A DNA stretch of 64,000 bases from Syntrophomonas wolfei subsp. methylbutyratica (GCF_001570625.1 NZ_BBQT01000005.1:62001-126000), one strand, 5' to 3'; positions 52,957 through 62,629 are shown, numbered from the stretch's first letter. The notes: generated from the sequence alone by a model not told the origin. Program-made: numbers and translations.

Positions 52957-54300
52957 ATGAGTTTTGCGGACGAATATAGAAAAAAGCTAGTTTCAGCGGA
53001 TGAGGCAGTAAAAATTGTGAAATCTGGAGACTGGATCGATTTTGGTTCCTTTTGTGGACAGGTCAGAACCCTGGACAAGGCCTTAGCAAAACGCAAAGAT
53101 GAACTGAAAGATGTTAAAATATGGACTTGTGTTAATCCCTATCCAACCGAGGTTAATGTGGCCGATCCGGAGGGTGACTCCTTTGTCTGGCATAGCTGGC
53201 ATATGTCCGGTGCGGATCGCAAGGTCGCAAAAACCAAAGCGGTTTATTATTCTTCGATAGTCTACTCGGAGCTACCCCGTTATGTCCGGGAGCATATTGA
53301 GCCCCTGGCGGTAGCCATGCTGCAAGTTACTCCCATGGATAAACACGGATATTTTAATTTTGGACCCCAGGCTACCCACACCCGTGCAGTTTGCGACCGG
53401 GCCCAAAAGATTATTGTGGAAGTAAACGAAAAACAACCCCGTTGCCTTGGTGGTTATGAAGAAGCTATCCACATTTCGGAAGTTGATTATATTGTGGAAG
53501 GGGAAAACCAGCCCCTGGCCCAGATTCCGGCTCCGCCTCTCAGCGAAGTAGATGAAAAGATAGCCAAACTTATTCTGGAGGATATGTATGACGGATGTTG
53601 TGTTCAGTTGGGAATTGGCGGTATTCCTAATGCGGTGGGCATGATGATCGCAGACTCTGACCTGAGGGATCTGGGATGTCACACCGAAATGCTGGTGGAT
53701 GCCTATGTCTATATGCATGAGGCAGGAAAGCTGTCTGGCAGCAAAAAACAAACCGATCCCGGAAAAATGGTCTATACCTTTGCTCTGGGTACCCAAATGC
53801 TTTATGACTTTATCGATGACAATACCAAATGCGCCATGTATCCGGTAAATTATACCAATAGCCCAGCTGTTTCTTCACTCAACAATAATCTTATAACCAT
53901 TAATAATGCGGTGGAAATCGATCTCTATGGGCAGATTTGTGCCGAGTCATCCGGATTCCGTCAGATTAGTGGAACCGGAGGACAGTTCGATTTTGTCATG
54001 GCCGGTTACCTCTCCCGGGGCGGCAAATCTTTTGTATGTATGCCTTCTTCATATAAAGCTGCGGACGGGAGTATCAAATCCAGAATATGTCCCGCGCTTC
54101 CCCCGGGAGGAATTGTTACCGATACCCGTTCCATGGCCCCTATTATCGTTACCGAATACGGCAAATTTCATCAAAAGGGCATGTCAGTTTGGCAGCGGGC
54201 GGAAGGCTTGATCGGAATTGCTCATCCTGATACCAGAGATGAGCTAATCAAAGCCGCCCAGGAGCAGGGTATTTGGAGAAGGAGCAACAAAATAAGCTAA
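52957..54300 (+). CDS. Acetyl-CoA hydrolase/transferase family CoA-transferase
   Basis: 447 residues starting [16 protein letters not shown], after AAGGAGG. Family I CoA-transferase of the 4-hydroxybutyrate/butyryl-CoA:acetate type. [16 protein letters not shown] near residue 220 binds CoA; the catalytic Glu is in [20 protein letters not shown] near 329, which then runs to a glycine-rich [10 protein letters not shown]. In a fatty-acid oxidiser it could activate butyrate with acetyl-CoA or release acetate. Controlled by a sigma-54-type promoter and followed by a terminator, so a single-gene transcript. The exact acyl substrate is not shown by sequence. Confidence 0.9.
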   Translation: MSFADEYRKKLVSADEAVKIVKSGDWIDFGSFCGQVRTLDKALAKRKDELKDVKIWTCVNPYPTEVNVADPEGDSFVWHSWHMSGADRKVAKTKAVYYSSIVYSELPRYVREHIEPLAVAMLQVTPMDKHGYFNFGPQATHTRAVCDRAQKIIVEVNEKQPRCLGGYEEAIHISEVDYIVEGENQPLAQIPAPPLSEVDEKIAKLILEDMYDGCCVQLGIGGIPNAVGMMIADSDLRDLGCHTEMLVDAYVYMHEAGKLSGSKKQTDPGKMVYTFALGTQMLYDFIDDNTKCAMYPVNYTNSPAVSSLNNNLITINNAVEIDLYGQICAESSGFRQISGTGGQFDFVMAGYLSRGGKSFVCMPSSYKAADGSIKSRICPALPPGGIVTDTRSMAPIIVTEYGKFHQKGMSVWQRAEGLIGIAHPDTRDELIKAAQEQGIWRRSNKIS

Positions 54301-54746
54301 TTAATAACACTTGTTAGTCAAAGCACCCTGTAGTTGAAAAAGGAATAATCAACTATTGCTAAAAGTCGTGATGCTGATAAAGGAATAAGAATTCAATTAT
54401 AAAGCACCCCAATAGAATAGCCCCATATTATATTCCCCCAGTTTTTTTAAAAGCGGCAGGATCTACTCTGCCGCTTCATTCTTTAATCTAAAGTTGGAGT
54501 TGCAGTTAAAAAGCGTTGGATAATTGGATATAATCTATATTAGACTTTAATACTATTGTTTTTGCTTCGCAAAAGCCTGATTTTGCACAGCGCTAAACAT
54601 AGTTCCTTGTTTAAGGCATAAATTTAAACGGGAAGGGCAGCAGGTTTTAGCATCCGGTAGAATTATGGAAAAGCGGAACCACGCTATACAGCAAGTTGTT
54701 GACGATATCTGCCTGCCAGGTTGATTAATGTTTAAAAGGAGAATTT
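54301..54746. other. Gap between CoA-transferase and murB
   Basis: 446 bp with no gene; contains the terminator at 54451-54476. The later part presumably carries the murB promoter; none was convincing. Confidence 0.5.
54451..54476 (+). terminator. Terminator after the CoA-transferase
   Basis: AAGCGGCAG pairs with CTGCCGCTT over an 8-base loop; CATTCTTTAAT follows. A 9-bp perfect stem 151 bp after the stop codon. Confidence 0.75.
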
Positions 54747-55646
54747 ATGTATTCTGAGTTATTTAACATTTTGCCCCCGGAAAGAATAAGAATTAATGAA
54801 CCCATGAAAAAGCATAGCAGTTTTAAAATTGGTGGACCGGTAGATATAATGGTCTTGCCGGAGAGCATTGAAGAAATTCAAAGGATTTTACACTATTGCC
54901 GCAAACAGGACATACCTTGTTTTGTCTTTGGCCTGGGCAGCAACCTTCTGGTCAGAGACAAGGGAATAAGGGGATTGGCCATAAAAGTGGGGAATAACCT
55001 CAAAAATATTTCTATCTGTAATGATACCATCTTTGCTGAGGCCGGGGTCAGGCTTGCGGAGCTATCCCAGGCGGCTGCCGACTACAGCCTCAGTGGTCTG
55101 GAATTTGCTGAAGGCATACCGGGAAGCCTGGGGGGAGCAGTGGTAATGAATGCCGGTGCCTACGGCGGGGAAATGAAAGATGTTTTAAAGGAAGTCAGGG
55201 CAATTACTCCTGCCGGAAAATTGTCCAGCTTTAAGCCGGAAGAAATGAAACTGAGCTATCGGGGAAGCATTTTTCAGGAAGAAGAACTGATTGTGGTTTC
55301 AGCCCTTATGCAATTGAAAAAGGAAAGGGCAGAGGATATCAGAGCCAGGATGCAGGACTTTGCCAAACGCCGCCGTCAAAAACAGCCCCTGGAATACCCT
55401 AGTGCGGGCAGTACTTTTCGGCGTCCTGCAGGATTCTTTGTGGGACCGATGATTGAAGGGATGGGGCTTAAAGGTTTAAAAGTTGGCGGAGCTGAGGTTT
55501 CCCGCAAGCATGCCGGATTTATCATTAATAGCGGTAATGCTACCGCCAGCGAGGTGTTGGAATTAATTGCGATAGTTAAGGCTAAAGCCAAAGAGCAGTA
55601 TGGAATAGAGCTGGAGACAGAAATCAAGGTAATTGGAGAAGAATAA
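54747..55646 (+). CDS. murB: UDP-N-acetylenolpyruvoylglucosamine reductase
   Basis: 299 residues starting MYSELFNILPPERIRI, after AAAAGGAG. It reduces the enolpyruvyl group to make UDP-MurNAc in peptidoglycan synthesis (cytoplasm, FAD and NADPH). Seen: KKHSSFKIGGPVDIMVLPES near 21, GLGSNLLVRDKGIRGLAIK near 63, GIPGSLGGAVVMNAGAYGGE near 124, YPSAGSTFRRP near 213 with the catalytic Ser, and a C-terminal Glu in LETEIKVIGEE. Length fits type II MurB. The next gene starts 8 bp later. Confidence 0.96.
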   Translation: MYSELFNILPPERIRINEPMKKHSSFKIGGPVDIMVLPESIEEIQRILHYCRKQDIPCFVFGLGSNLLVRDKGIRGLAIKVGNNLKNISICNDTIFAEAGVRLAELSQAAADYSLSGLEFAEGIPGSLGGAVVMNAGAYGGEMKDVLKEVRAITPAGKLSSFKPEEMKLSYRGSIFQEEELIVVSALMQLKKERAEDIRARMQDFAKRRRQKQPLEYPSAGSTFRRPAGFFVGPMIEGMGLKGLKVGGAEVSRKHAGFIINSGNATASEVLELIAIVKAKAKEQYGIELETEIKVIGEE

Positions 55647-55654
55647 AAAATACT

Positions 55655-57412
55655 ATGAAGCTGTTATTAACCACCCTCAATGCCAAATATATTCACTCAA
55701 GTCTCGCCCTGGCCTACCTTCAAGCGGTTGCCGCTGATGGCAGCTGGGAGACTAGAGTACGCGAGTTTACTATAAACGAAAAGAACGAGTACATTATGGC
55801 GGAGATATTTCGCGAGCAGCCGGATGTGCTCGCTTTTTCCGTTTATATATGGAATGTTGGCGCCATCTTGGAAATCTGTCGCGAATACAAGAAGGTAGCT
55901 CCACAAAGCTATATTATTCTGGGCGGACCGGAAGTAAGTTATAATGCTTTAACTGTTTTGGAGGAAAATGAAAGCATTGATTGCATAATACGCGGGGAAG
56001 GGGAGGAGAGCTTAAAGGAAGTCCTGGAGAGTATCGCCGGAACCAAATCCCGGGCAGCAATAAAGGGTATAAGCTACCGAAATGGGCCGTCAATTCTCGA
56101 TAATCCCGATAGGGAACTGATAGCTGACCTGGCTATTATTCCTTTTCCTTACCAGGACCAGCTGGACTCCTACCACAAGCGTATTTTGTATTACGAGACC
56201 TCCCGGGGTTGCCCCTATAATTGCAGTTACTGCCTATCCTCAACCATCAAGGGGGTGCGTTTTTTTCCCCTGCAGAGAGTAAAAGAGGATCTGGCAAAGC
56301 TAATTCACGCCGGGGTAGAGGAAGTAAAATTTGTTGATCGGACTTTTAATGCCGATGAAAGGCGGGCCCGGGAAATCATGGAGTTTATTATTTCCCAGCA
56401 GGGGAATACCCGCTTTCATTGCGAGATAACTGCGGAATATCTATCCCCTGAATTCATCTCCTTCCTGGCTACCGTGCCAGCAGATTTATTTAAATTTGAA
56501 ATCGGCATTCAGTCTACCTGCCCGGAAAGCCTGGCAGCGGTAAGGCGGAATAGCAACTGGACACGCTTGAGGACTAATATTGAAAGGCTGCAAGCTGCCG
56601 CTAATATCCACCTGCACCTCGATCTTATTGCCGGTCTGCCTTACGAAAGCTTTAAGCGTTTTGGCCGTTCTTTCAATGATGTGTTCTCTTTACACCCGGA
56701 TGCAATTCAGCTGGGTTTCCTTAAGCTCTTGAAAGGTTCGCAGATACGGGCTGCTGCCAGGGAACATGGATATCTGTTTCAGGACAATCCCCCCTACCAG
56801 TTGCTGGCTAATCATTATCTCGACTACAATGATATACTGCAGTTAAAACAAATAGAGAACCTGCTGGATCGTTATTACAATTCAGGCAAGATGCGTTTTA
56901 CGCTGGATTTTATCGTACAACAGATCTATCAGGGTGACGCTTTTAATTTCCTGGCTGCTTTCGCCTCTTATTGGCAGGAACAGGGGTACTTTGCCTGCTC
57001 TCACCGCCAGGAAGCGGAGTACAATTTTCTGCTGGATTTTATTAAGAGCAATTTTGTTGAGTTTCAGGAAACAGTCAACGAACTCCTAAAATACGATTAT
57101 CTCTGGAATCAGCAATCATCTAATCTACCCTCCCAATTGAACAGGTATAACCCGGAAAACACGAGCCAAATTCTCTACACCTTGATAAAAGACCGGGATT
57201 TTGTGCAGTCAAATCTACCTCCATATGCAAGCAGAAAAAGCAACCGGGAATTGCGCAGGCTGCTGCATCTCGAATTTTTCAAAACCGACCTGATTACGGG
57301 AATACGCTCTTCCCAGCTTGTCCCTTATCTTTTTCTCTATAATCCCCGCCGGAAAAAAGCAGAAGAGTTGATAAAGGTGCCAGGCACCTTTATCAACTCT
57401 GACATAAATTAA
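55655..57412 (+). CDS. B12-binding-domain radical SAM protein (DUF4080)
   Basis: 585 residues starting MKLLLTTLNAKYIHSS. N-terminal cobalamin-binding-like domain (AFSVYIWNVGAILEI, ILGGPEVSYNA). Radical SAM core with CPYNCSYC at about 187-194 (CxxxCxxC), VDRTFNADERRA near 228. The C-terminal DUF4080 region lacks a clear motif. Reaction unknown; relatives are methyl- or ring-modifying enzymes. The last residues KVPGTFINSDIN are encoded by the palindromic repeat at 57367, which seems to have moved the stop codon. Transcribed with murB and convergent with the hydrogenase operon. Confidence 0.88.
   Translation: MKLLLTTLNAKYIHSSLALAYLQAVAADGSWETRVREFTINEKNEYIMAEIFREQPDVLAFSVYIWNVGAILEICREYKKVAPQSYIILGGPEVSYNALTVLEENESIDCIIRGEGEESLKEVLESIAGTKSRAAIKGISYRNGPSILDNPDRELIADLAIIPFPYQDQLDSYHKRILYYETSRGCPYNCSYCLSSTIKGVRFFPLQRVKEDLAKLIHAGVEEVKFVDRTFNADERRAREIMEFIISQQGNTRFHCEITAEYLSPEFISFLATVPADLFKFEIGIQSTCPESLAAVRRNSNWTRLRTNIERLQAAANIHLHLDLIAGLPYESFKRFGRSFNDVFSLHPDAIQLGFLKLLKGSQIRAAAREHGYLFQDNPPYQLLANHYLDYNDILQLKQIENLLDRYYNSGKMRFTLDFIVQQIYQGDAFNFLAAFASYWQEQGYFACSHRQEAEYNFLLDFIKSNFVEFQETVNELLKYDYLWNQQSSNLPSQLNRYNPENTSQILYTLIKDRDFVQSNLPPYASRKSNRELRRLLHLEFFKTDLITGIRSSQLVPYLFLYNPRRKKAEELIKVPGTFINSDIN
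57367..57397. repeat. 31-bp perfect palindrome inside a gene end
   Basis: GTTGATAAAGGTGCC then AGGCACCTTTATCAAC: complementary arms meeting at the centre. It codes for the last residues of the radical SAM protein and lies where both convergent transcripts end, so it could be their shared terminator-like structure. Confidence 0.75.
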
Positions 57413-57426
57413 TTATTGTTTTTAAA

Positions 57427-59151
57427 TTATAAGAATTTTTTGTTCTTGGGATGATAATGCGTATGCAGGAGTTCATGGGATTTATGTCCCAGAGGTTCAT
57501 GCAGGAACTCCTCGTAAAGGGTTTTGACTTCCGGATTGTCGTGTGATTTTCTCAAGGGCAATCCTTCATCTTCCGCATAAATAGCCTCTATGCGTTCCAC
57601 CCGTTTGACATTGGCTTTGGTGATGGGCTGACCGCCGCCGCCAATACAACCGCCGGGACAAGCCATGATTTCAATGAAATGATAAGGCGACTCGCCTGCT
57701 CTAACCTGCTCCATCAGTTTGCGGGCATTGGCCAGTCCATTGGCGATTGCTACTTTAACTACCGTACCATCCAAATCTACAGCGGCTTCCTTAATACCGG
57801 TTATACCGCGGGTAGCGGCAAAATTTACATCTTCCAGGGTCTTTCCGGTTACTACCTCATAAACGGTACGCAGGGCCGCTTCCATAACCCCGCCGGAAGC
57901 GCCAAAGATTACGGCGGCACCGGTGTATTTACCCATCCAGGAATCGAAATCGGAGGCGGGCAGCTTGCTGAAATCCAGCCCGCTCATACGGAATAGCCGC
58001 CCGATTTCACGGGTGGTCAACACCAGGTCAACATCCTGATAGCCGCTATCGTTCATCTCCGGCCGGGCTGCCTCAAACTTCTTGGCTACACAGGGCATAA
58101 TGGATACCGAATAAATCTTGGAGGGGTCAATACCCATCTTCTCGGCCCAGTAGGTCTTGGCCAGAGCTCCAAACATTTGTTGTGGAGACTTGCAGGTGGA
58201 AAGGTTGTCCAACAAATCCGGATAGAAGGTTTCGCAGAAGTTGATCCAGCCGGGACTGCAGGAAGTGAACATGGGCAGAGTCCCGCCTTCCTTCAAACGC
58301 TTCAATAGTTCGTTGCCTTCTTCCAAAATAGTAAGGTCAGCGGAAAAGTTGGTGTGCAGAACATAATCAAAACCGATTTGCCTTAGTCCCTGTACAAAGG
58401 TTCCCATCGGCATTTCACCGGTCATCATGCCTATTTCTTCAGCAATAGCCACTCTGACTGCAGGTGCTATCTGGGTTATCACCACTTTGTCGGGATTAGC
58501 TACTGCAGCCAGGAATTCATCAATCTGTTCTCTTTCGCCGATGGCGCCAACCGGGCAGGCATGGATACATTGTCCACACATTACGCAAGGACTGTCAATC
58601 AAGGCTTTACCCAGGGTGGGAACCACCATAGAATTATAGCCGCGTCCTTCCAGACCCAGGGCATTTACGCTCTGGACAACGGAACAGGCTTCGATGCAAC
58701 GGCGACAAAGTATGCATTTATCCTGATCCCGGAATAGGGCGGGAGTGGAAAAGTCTTTGGCAAATCCCCGTACCTTGTATTCAAAAGGATTCTCTCTTAT
58801 GCAGTATTCCTGGGCCAGGTCCTGCAGTTCGCAATTGCCGTTTCTTATACAATTCAGGCAGTCCTGCGGGTGATTGGATAATATCAATTCCAGTATGGTT
58901 TTTCTGGCTTCTAAAACCTTCGGGGTTCTGGTTTTTACGACCATTCCTTCAAAAACGGGCATGGCGCAGGCCGCTTGCAGCAACCGGTTGCCTTCTACTT
59001 CACATACACATACTCTGCAGTTGGCTTTAATCGACTGGTCAGGATGAAAACACAGGGTAGGTATTTTAATGCCGACTTCACTAGCTGCCTGCAGGATGGT
59101 AGAGCCCTCAGGAACGGATACTTTAATTCCGTCTATTGTCAGGTTAACCAT
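57427..59151 (-). CDS. hydA: [FeFe] hydrogenase catalytic subunit HydA
   Basis: 574 residues starting MVNLTIDGIKVSVPEG. Domains in order: an N-terminal [2Fe-2S] plant-type domain (CRVCVCEVEG), the His-Cys 4Fe site (HPQDCLNCIRNGNCELQDL), two [4Fe-4S] ferredoxin motifs (CILCRRCIEACSVVQ, CVMCGQCIHACPVGAI), then the H-cluster motifs TSCSPGW near residue 298, IMPCVAKKFEAARPE near 352 and EIMACPGGCIGGGGQP near 498. It makes H2 at the H-cluster as part of a three-subunit enzyme with the next two genes. In Syntrophomonas such an enzyme reoxidises NADH. Confidence 0.97.
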   Translation of the reverse strand: MVNLTIDGIKVSVPEGSTILQAASEVGIKIPTLCFHPDQSIKANCRVCVCEVEGNRLLQAACAMPVFEGMVVKTRTPKVLEARKTILELILSNHPQDCLNCIRNGNCELQDLAQEYCIRENPFEYKVRGFAKDFSTPALFRDQDKCILCRRCIEACSVVQSVNALGLEGRGYNSMVVPTLGKALIDSPCVMCGQCIHACPVGAIGEREQIDEFLAAVANPDKVVITQIAPAVRVAIAEEIGMMTGEMPMGTFVQGLRQIGFDYVLHTNFSADLTILEEGNELLKRLKEGGTLPMFTSCSPGWINFCETFYPDLLDNLSTCKSPQQMFGALAKTYWAEKMGIDPSKIYSVSIMPCVAKKFEAARPEMNDSGYQDVDLVLTTREIGRLFRMSGLDFSKLPASDFDSWMGKYTGAAVIFGASGGVMEAALRTVYEVVTGKTLEDVNFAATRGITGIKEAAVDLDGTVVKVAIANGLANARKLMEQVRAGESPYHFIEIMACPGGCIGGGGQPITKANVKRVERIEAIYAEDEGLPLRKSHDNPEVKTLYEEFLHEPLGHKSHELLHTHYHPKNKKFL

Positions 59152-59175
59152 TCATATTCCCTCCTTTGCTCTTTC

Positions 59176-60399
59176 CTACACGAATTTAGCTTCGTAGTCG
59201 GCTTTGAAGTGCTTGATGGTGGTCAATACCGGAGCAGGGGCGGCCTGACCCAGGCCGCAGAGACACGAATAGGACATTACTGTACCTAACTTCTCCAGCA
59301 AAGCAACATCCTTGTTCGAGCCGCGTCCTTCGTTAATCTTTTCCATTAGTTCTGCGGTTCTGGCGGTGCCTTCGCGGCAGGGCGCACATTTTCCGCAGGA
59401 TTCATGTTCAAAAAAGCCTGCTATCCTGGTGGCTACATCCACAATGTCCCGGCTCTCGTCAATAACGAAAGTAGCCCCGGAGCCTAAGGTAGCTCCTATA
59501 GCGGACATGGAGTCGAAAGCCACCGGGGTATCCAATAAGGCTTCAGGGATGAAAGCGCCTGAAGTTCCGCCGATTTGCACCGCTTTGAATTTTTTGCCGC
59601 CGGGGATACCTCCGCCAAATTGGAAGACTATCTCCCTGATAGTGGTGCTGGTAGGAACCTCGAAAAAGGTTCTGTTGTTGATATCGCCGGTCAGGGTAAA
59701 GACTTTGGTTCCCGGATAGGCAGGATTGCCAATACCGGCATACCAATCGGCTCCCTTTTCAATTATGACGGGAATGTTGGCGAAGGTCTCAACATTATTG
59801 ACGATAGTGGGTTTGGACCATAGTCCTTCAGAAGGTGGATAGGGGGGTTTAAAGCGAGGTTCACCGCGTTTGCCTTCAATGGATTCGATAAGAGCGGTCT
59901 CTTCACCGCAAACATATGCTCCGGCTCCGCTTCTAACTTCGATATCAAAATCCTTTACCAATCCCTTTTCTTTAGCCTGGTTAATCGCAGTATTTAGGGT
60001 ACTTACCAGGAAAGGGTATTCTCCTCTAAGATATATATAACCCTGGGTCGCTCCAATAGCATAAGCACAAATAGCCATTCCTTCAATTAAAGTGTGCGGG
60101 TCGTTTTCCATGATCAAACGGTCTTTGTAAGTACCTGGCTCGCCTTCATCAGCATTACATATGACATATTTCTGCTCAGCCTGTGCGCCAGCGGCAAAAG
60201 ACCACTTCATTCCACAATTAAAACCAGCACCACCGCGGCCCCGTAGATTGGATTTCTTAACTTCGGCAATGAGATCTGCGGTATTCATAGCACGAGCTTT
60301 TTCCAGGGACTTATAGCCGCCCTGAGCCAAATAGTCATCGATCTTCAGGGGGTCGATCTTACCGTAGTTCCGCAGCACTATACGCATTTCTTCGGCCAT
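59176..60399 (-). CDS. hydB: NuoF-like hydrogenase subunit HydB
   Basis: 407 residues starting MAEEMRIVLRNYGKID. It binds FMN and NADH (GRGGAGFNCGMKWSFAAG near residue 55, CNADEGEPGTYKDRLIMEND near 80, GAGAYVCGEETALIESIEGK near 159) and a [4Fe-4S] cluster (SCGKCAPCREGTAR near 335). Bifurcating HydB proteins are near 600 residues with an N-terminal thioredoxin-like [2Fe-2S] and a C-terminal two-[4Fe-4S] domain; both are missing here. It feeds NADH electrons to HydA. 24 bp before hydA, same operon. Confidence 0.95.
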   Translation of the reverse strand: MAEEMRIVLRNYGKIDPLKIDDYLAQGGYKSLEKARAMNTADLIAEVKKSNLRGRGGAGFNCGMKWSFAAGAQAEQKYVICNADEGEPGTYKDRLIMENDPHTLIEGMAICAYAIGATQGYIYLRGEYPFLVSTLNTAINQAKEKGLVKDFDIEVRSGAGAYVCGEETALIESIEGKRGEPRFKPPYPPSEGLWSKPTIVNNVETFANIPVIIEKGADWYAGIGNPAYPGTKVFTLTGDINNRTFFEVPTSTTIREIVFQFGGGIPGGKKFKAVQIGGTSGAFIPEALLDTPVAFDSMSAIGATLGSGATFVIDESRDIVDVATRIAGFFEHESCGKCAPCREGTARTAELMEKINEGRGSNKDVALLEKLGTVMSYSCLCGLGQAAPAPVLTTIKHFKADYEAKFV

Positions 60400-60459
60400 T
60401 CGTATGCCTCCTTTCTGTATTCTTTAATAACCCCAACTAAAGTTCTTTGAGGTCCCGCT

Positions 60460-60903
60460 TTATTTATATTCCGCAATAATGGCCGGGATTTGTGCTGGAC
60501 TTACATCCAGGTAAGGCTTACCGTTGATGGTGATGACCGGTGTAGCCTGGCATTGCCCAACACACTCGGTGAATTCCAGAGCAAATTTTCCATCGGCCGT
60601 ACTTTCTCCCATCTTGATTCCGAGTTCTCTTTCCAGGGCTGCTACAACATCTGCTGCTCCAGCTACATGACAGGGAGCACTTTCACAAATTCTAACAACA
60701 TTCTTACCTCTAGCTTCGACCGAAAACATAGAGTAAAAAGTAGCTATACCATAGGCTTCAGCAGTTGATAGTTTGAATACACGAGCAGCTTCAGCTATGG
60801 CTTCCTCCGGCAGGTAACTGAATTCTCTCAATAGCGCATGGTAAGCTTCAATGATTCCCCCTACTTTTCCATCGTACCGGGCAATTATTTCCTTGTAGTC
60901 CAT
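60460..60903 (-). CDS. hydC: NuoE-like hydrogenase subunit HydC
   Basis: 147 residues from ATG 60903 (MDYKEIIARYDGKVGG), after AAGGAAGGAGG; the frame runs on to 61023 without a site and overlaps the promoter. Thioredoxin-like [2Fe-2S] protein: CESAPCHVAGA near residue 87 (C-x4-C) and ECVGQCQATP near 123 (C-x3-C). It passes electrons within the HydABC trimer. First gene of the operon. Confidence 0.95.
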   Translation of the reverse strand: MDYKEIIARYDGKVGGIIEAYHALLREFSYLPEEAIAEAARVFKLSTAEAYGIATFYSMFSVEARGKNVVRICESAPCHVAGAADVVAALERELGIKMGESTADGKFALEFTECVGQCQATPVITINGKPYLDVSPAQIPAIIAEYK

Positions 60904-60984
60904 CCTCCAATACCTCCTTCCTTTGTTTATTTGGTTTTGTAGCAACTGCCATAGAGCTACTAGTCCACACTTATGCTTAACATA

Positions 60985-61013
60985 ATATAATACTGAACAA
61001 ATAGAAAGTTCAA
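60985..61013 (-). promoter_or_regulatory. Sigma-A-type promoter of hydCBA
   Basis: On the minus strand TTGAAC (61013-61008) and TTATAT (60990-60985) are 17 bp apart. Transcription would start near 60978, about 75 bp before hydC. Confidence 0.5.
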
Positions 61014-61195
61014 AATTTCTCAAATTAGCAGAATTTTTTGGGATTTATTAGTGAATGGTTCGTTTTATTCCTTTTTCATTAGTTTCTTATTTATCTGGAT
61101 GGTCTATACTAAAGAATGAGTCAAGGGAAGGTTCTGTGAAGCAAGTTTTGGATTCAAATAGAGTTATTGGTAAATATTTGGGACTAGATAATTTT

Positions 61196-61218
61196 AGGGC
61201 AAGCTCCATGCTTGCCCT
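61196..61218 (-). terminator. Hairpin after hydE
   Basis: AGGGCAAGC pairs with GCTTGCCCT across a 5-base loop, 32 bp beyond the hydE stop. The following bases on the minus strand are AAAATTAT, so it lacks a classic T tract. Confidence 0.55.
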
Positions 61219-61249
61219 ACATTGAAGTCATGTTTAAATATTTAAGGAT

Positions 61250-62305
61250 TTAACCCTGCTTCAGTTCCTCCCGGCGCTGGAAATAATGGGGGGAGTCGCC
61301 CCATTTCCAATAACCCAGCTTAAACCCGCCGGCCTCAACCTCCGCTGTTATTTCTTCCATACTCTTCTGCTCTTTATTATCGTAGAGAGAATAATCACTT
61401 CGTTTTTCTTCCGGGGTGAGTACCGGCATTATTATATTGGCACCGGCCATTAACCCCCATCTCAGTCCGAGCGGATTAATGCTCTGCAAAGCGGTGGAAG
61501 CCACCATATTAATATCCGGCATGGCCAGGCGGGCCAGGGCCAGCATTTTGAGGGTCAGGGTAAAGACATCCCGCTCGTGCCTATCCGGAACCCGCGCCAG
61601 GGGAGTATCGGAATGGGGGATATAGGGACCCAAACCCAGCATATCAATATCCCTTTTTTGAAAAAAGGTCAGGTCTTGAGCCAGCTGTTCATTGCTCTGT
61701 CCGGGCAGTCCCACCATAATCCCCGTCCCCACCTGGTAGCCGATATCCTTCAAGGCGTCCAAGCATTCCAACCGTCTATCATAAAGCTGGGAGGGAGGAT
61801 GTATTTTTTTAAACAAGACGGGGTCGGAAGTTTCGATACGCAAGAGGTAACGATGAGCACCTGCCTGCCAAAGTTGCAGGTATTGCTGGTAGCTTAATTC
61901 GCCAACACTCAATGTAACCCCCAGGCTCTGATGGCTCCGCTGTTTGCTGCTGAGAATAATTTTCTCGACTATAGCCGCTAAAAAATCTACCTGCTCCTGG
62001 CTGTCTATCTCCCCCGACTGCAGGGCAATGGATTGAAAGCCCATGTTGTAAGCCATCATAGCCAATTCTATTATTATTTCCTCATCAAGCCGGTAACGAT
62101 GGATTTTTTCGTTGCTTTTCCTCAATCCGCAGTAGAGGCAGTTGCGCGGGCAATAGTTGGAAAATTCGATAAGTCCACGCAGGTATACCTCCTTTCCCAG
62201 CTGTTTAATTCGGGTATTATGGGCCGCTTGCAGCAGGGAATTAAGGATTTCCGGCTCATTGCTGTTTAGGATTTCAACTATTTCTTGTTCCCGGTAAGGG
62301 TTCAT
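61250..62305 (-). CDS. hydE: [FeFe] hydrogenase maturase HydE
   Basis: 351 residues from ATG 62305 (MNPYREQEIVEILNSN), after AAGGAGTG; the frame to 62332 has no site. Radical SAM cluster cysteines in NYCPRNCLYCGLR (C52, C56, C59), then SIALQSGEIDSQEQVDFLA near 95 and GTGIMVGLPGQSNEQL near 206. HydE helps build the diiron unit of the H-cluster. Biotin-synthase-like relatives exist, but proximity to hydA and hydG favours HydE. Overlaps the next gene by 32 bp. Confidence 0.93.
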   Translation of the reverse strand: MNPYREQEIVEILNSNEPEILNSLLQAAHNTRIKQLGKEVYLRGLIEFSNYCPRNCLYCGLRKSNEKIHRYRLDEEIIIELAMMAYNMGFQSIALQSGEIDSQEQVDFLAAIVEKIILSSKQRSHQSLGVTLSVGELSYQQYLQLWQAGAHRYLLRIETSDPVLFKKIHPPSQLYDRRLECLDALKDIGYQVGTGIMVGLPGQSNEQLAQDLTFFQKRDIDMLGLGPYIPHSDTPLARVPDRHERDVFTLTLKMLALARLAMPDINMVASTALQSINPLGLRWGLMAGANIIMPVLTPEEKRSDYSLYDNKEQKSMEEITAEVEAGGFKLGYWKWGDSPHYFQRREELKQG

Positions 62306-62618
62306 CTTCAAAACACTCCTTGAGGATAGCAATCAATTGTTGCAAATCAGCCGGGGGAAGCGAATGGGCGTTGTCTATCAATAGTCCATATTTATCATTC
62401 AGCTTTACGCGCAATGGCTTTAAAGATAAATCAGCAAAATTTCCCAGCAGATGAGCCCATCTGCTGCCATAAATCCTGGCCCAACGTATTCTTATTTGGG
62501 GATAAATACGCAATATCTGATTATCGCAAAAACGAAGGTATTCCTCACCGTCTTTTTCCGGGTACCGGTCAAGAATGCTCTTAAATTCTTCTAAGGATTC
62601 CTGCACTTTTTTCACCAC
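62274..62618 (-). CDS. Hypothetical protein between hydE and hydG
   Basis: 114 residues from GTG near 62618. It reads MVKKVQESLEEFKSIL, then LRFCDNQILRIYPQIRIRWA and KLNDKYGLLIDNAHSLPPAD. No family is recognised; it is charged and probably cytoplasmic. It overlaps the hydE start by 32 bp and starts 11 bp after hydG, so it is translated with the maturases and could be a maturation accessory. Only the tight spacing and length of open frame support it as a gene. Confidence 0.65.
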   Translation of the reverse strand: MVKKVQESLEEFKSILDRYPEKDGEEYLRFCDNQILRIYPQIRIRWARIYGSRWAHLLGNFADLSLKPLRVKLNDKYGLLIDNAHSLPPADLQQLIAILKECFEDEPLPGTRNS

Positions 62619-62629
62619 CTAAGCCTGAA

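Larger units (their letters stand above)
60904..61249. other. Gap between hydC and hydE
   Basis: 346 bp with no gene. Contains the hydCBA promoter candidate (60985-61013), a second AT-rich stretch, and the hairpin 61196-61218. Confidence 0.6.
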
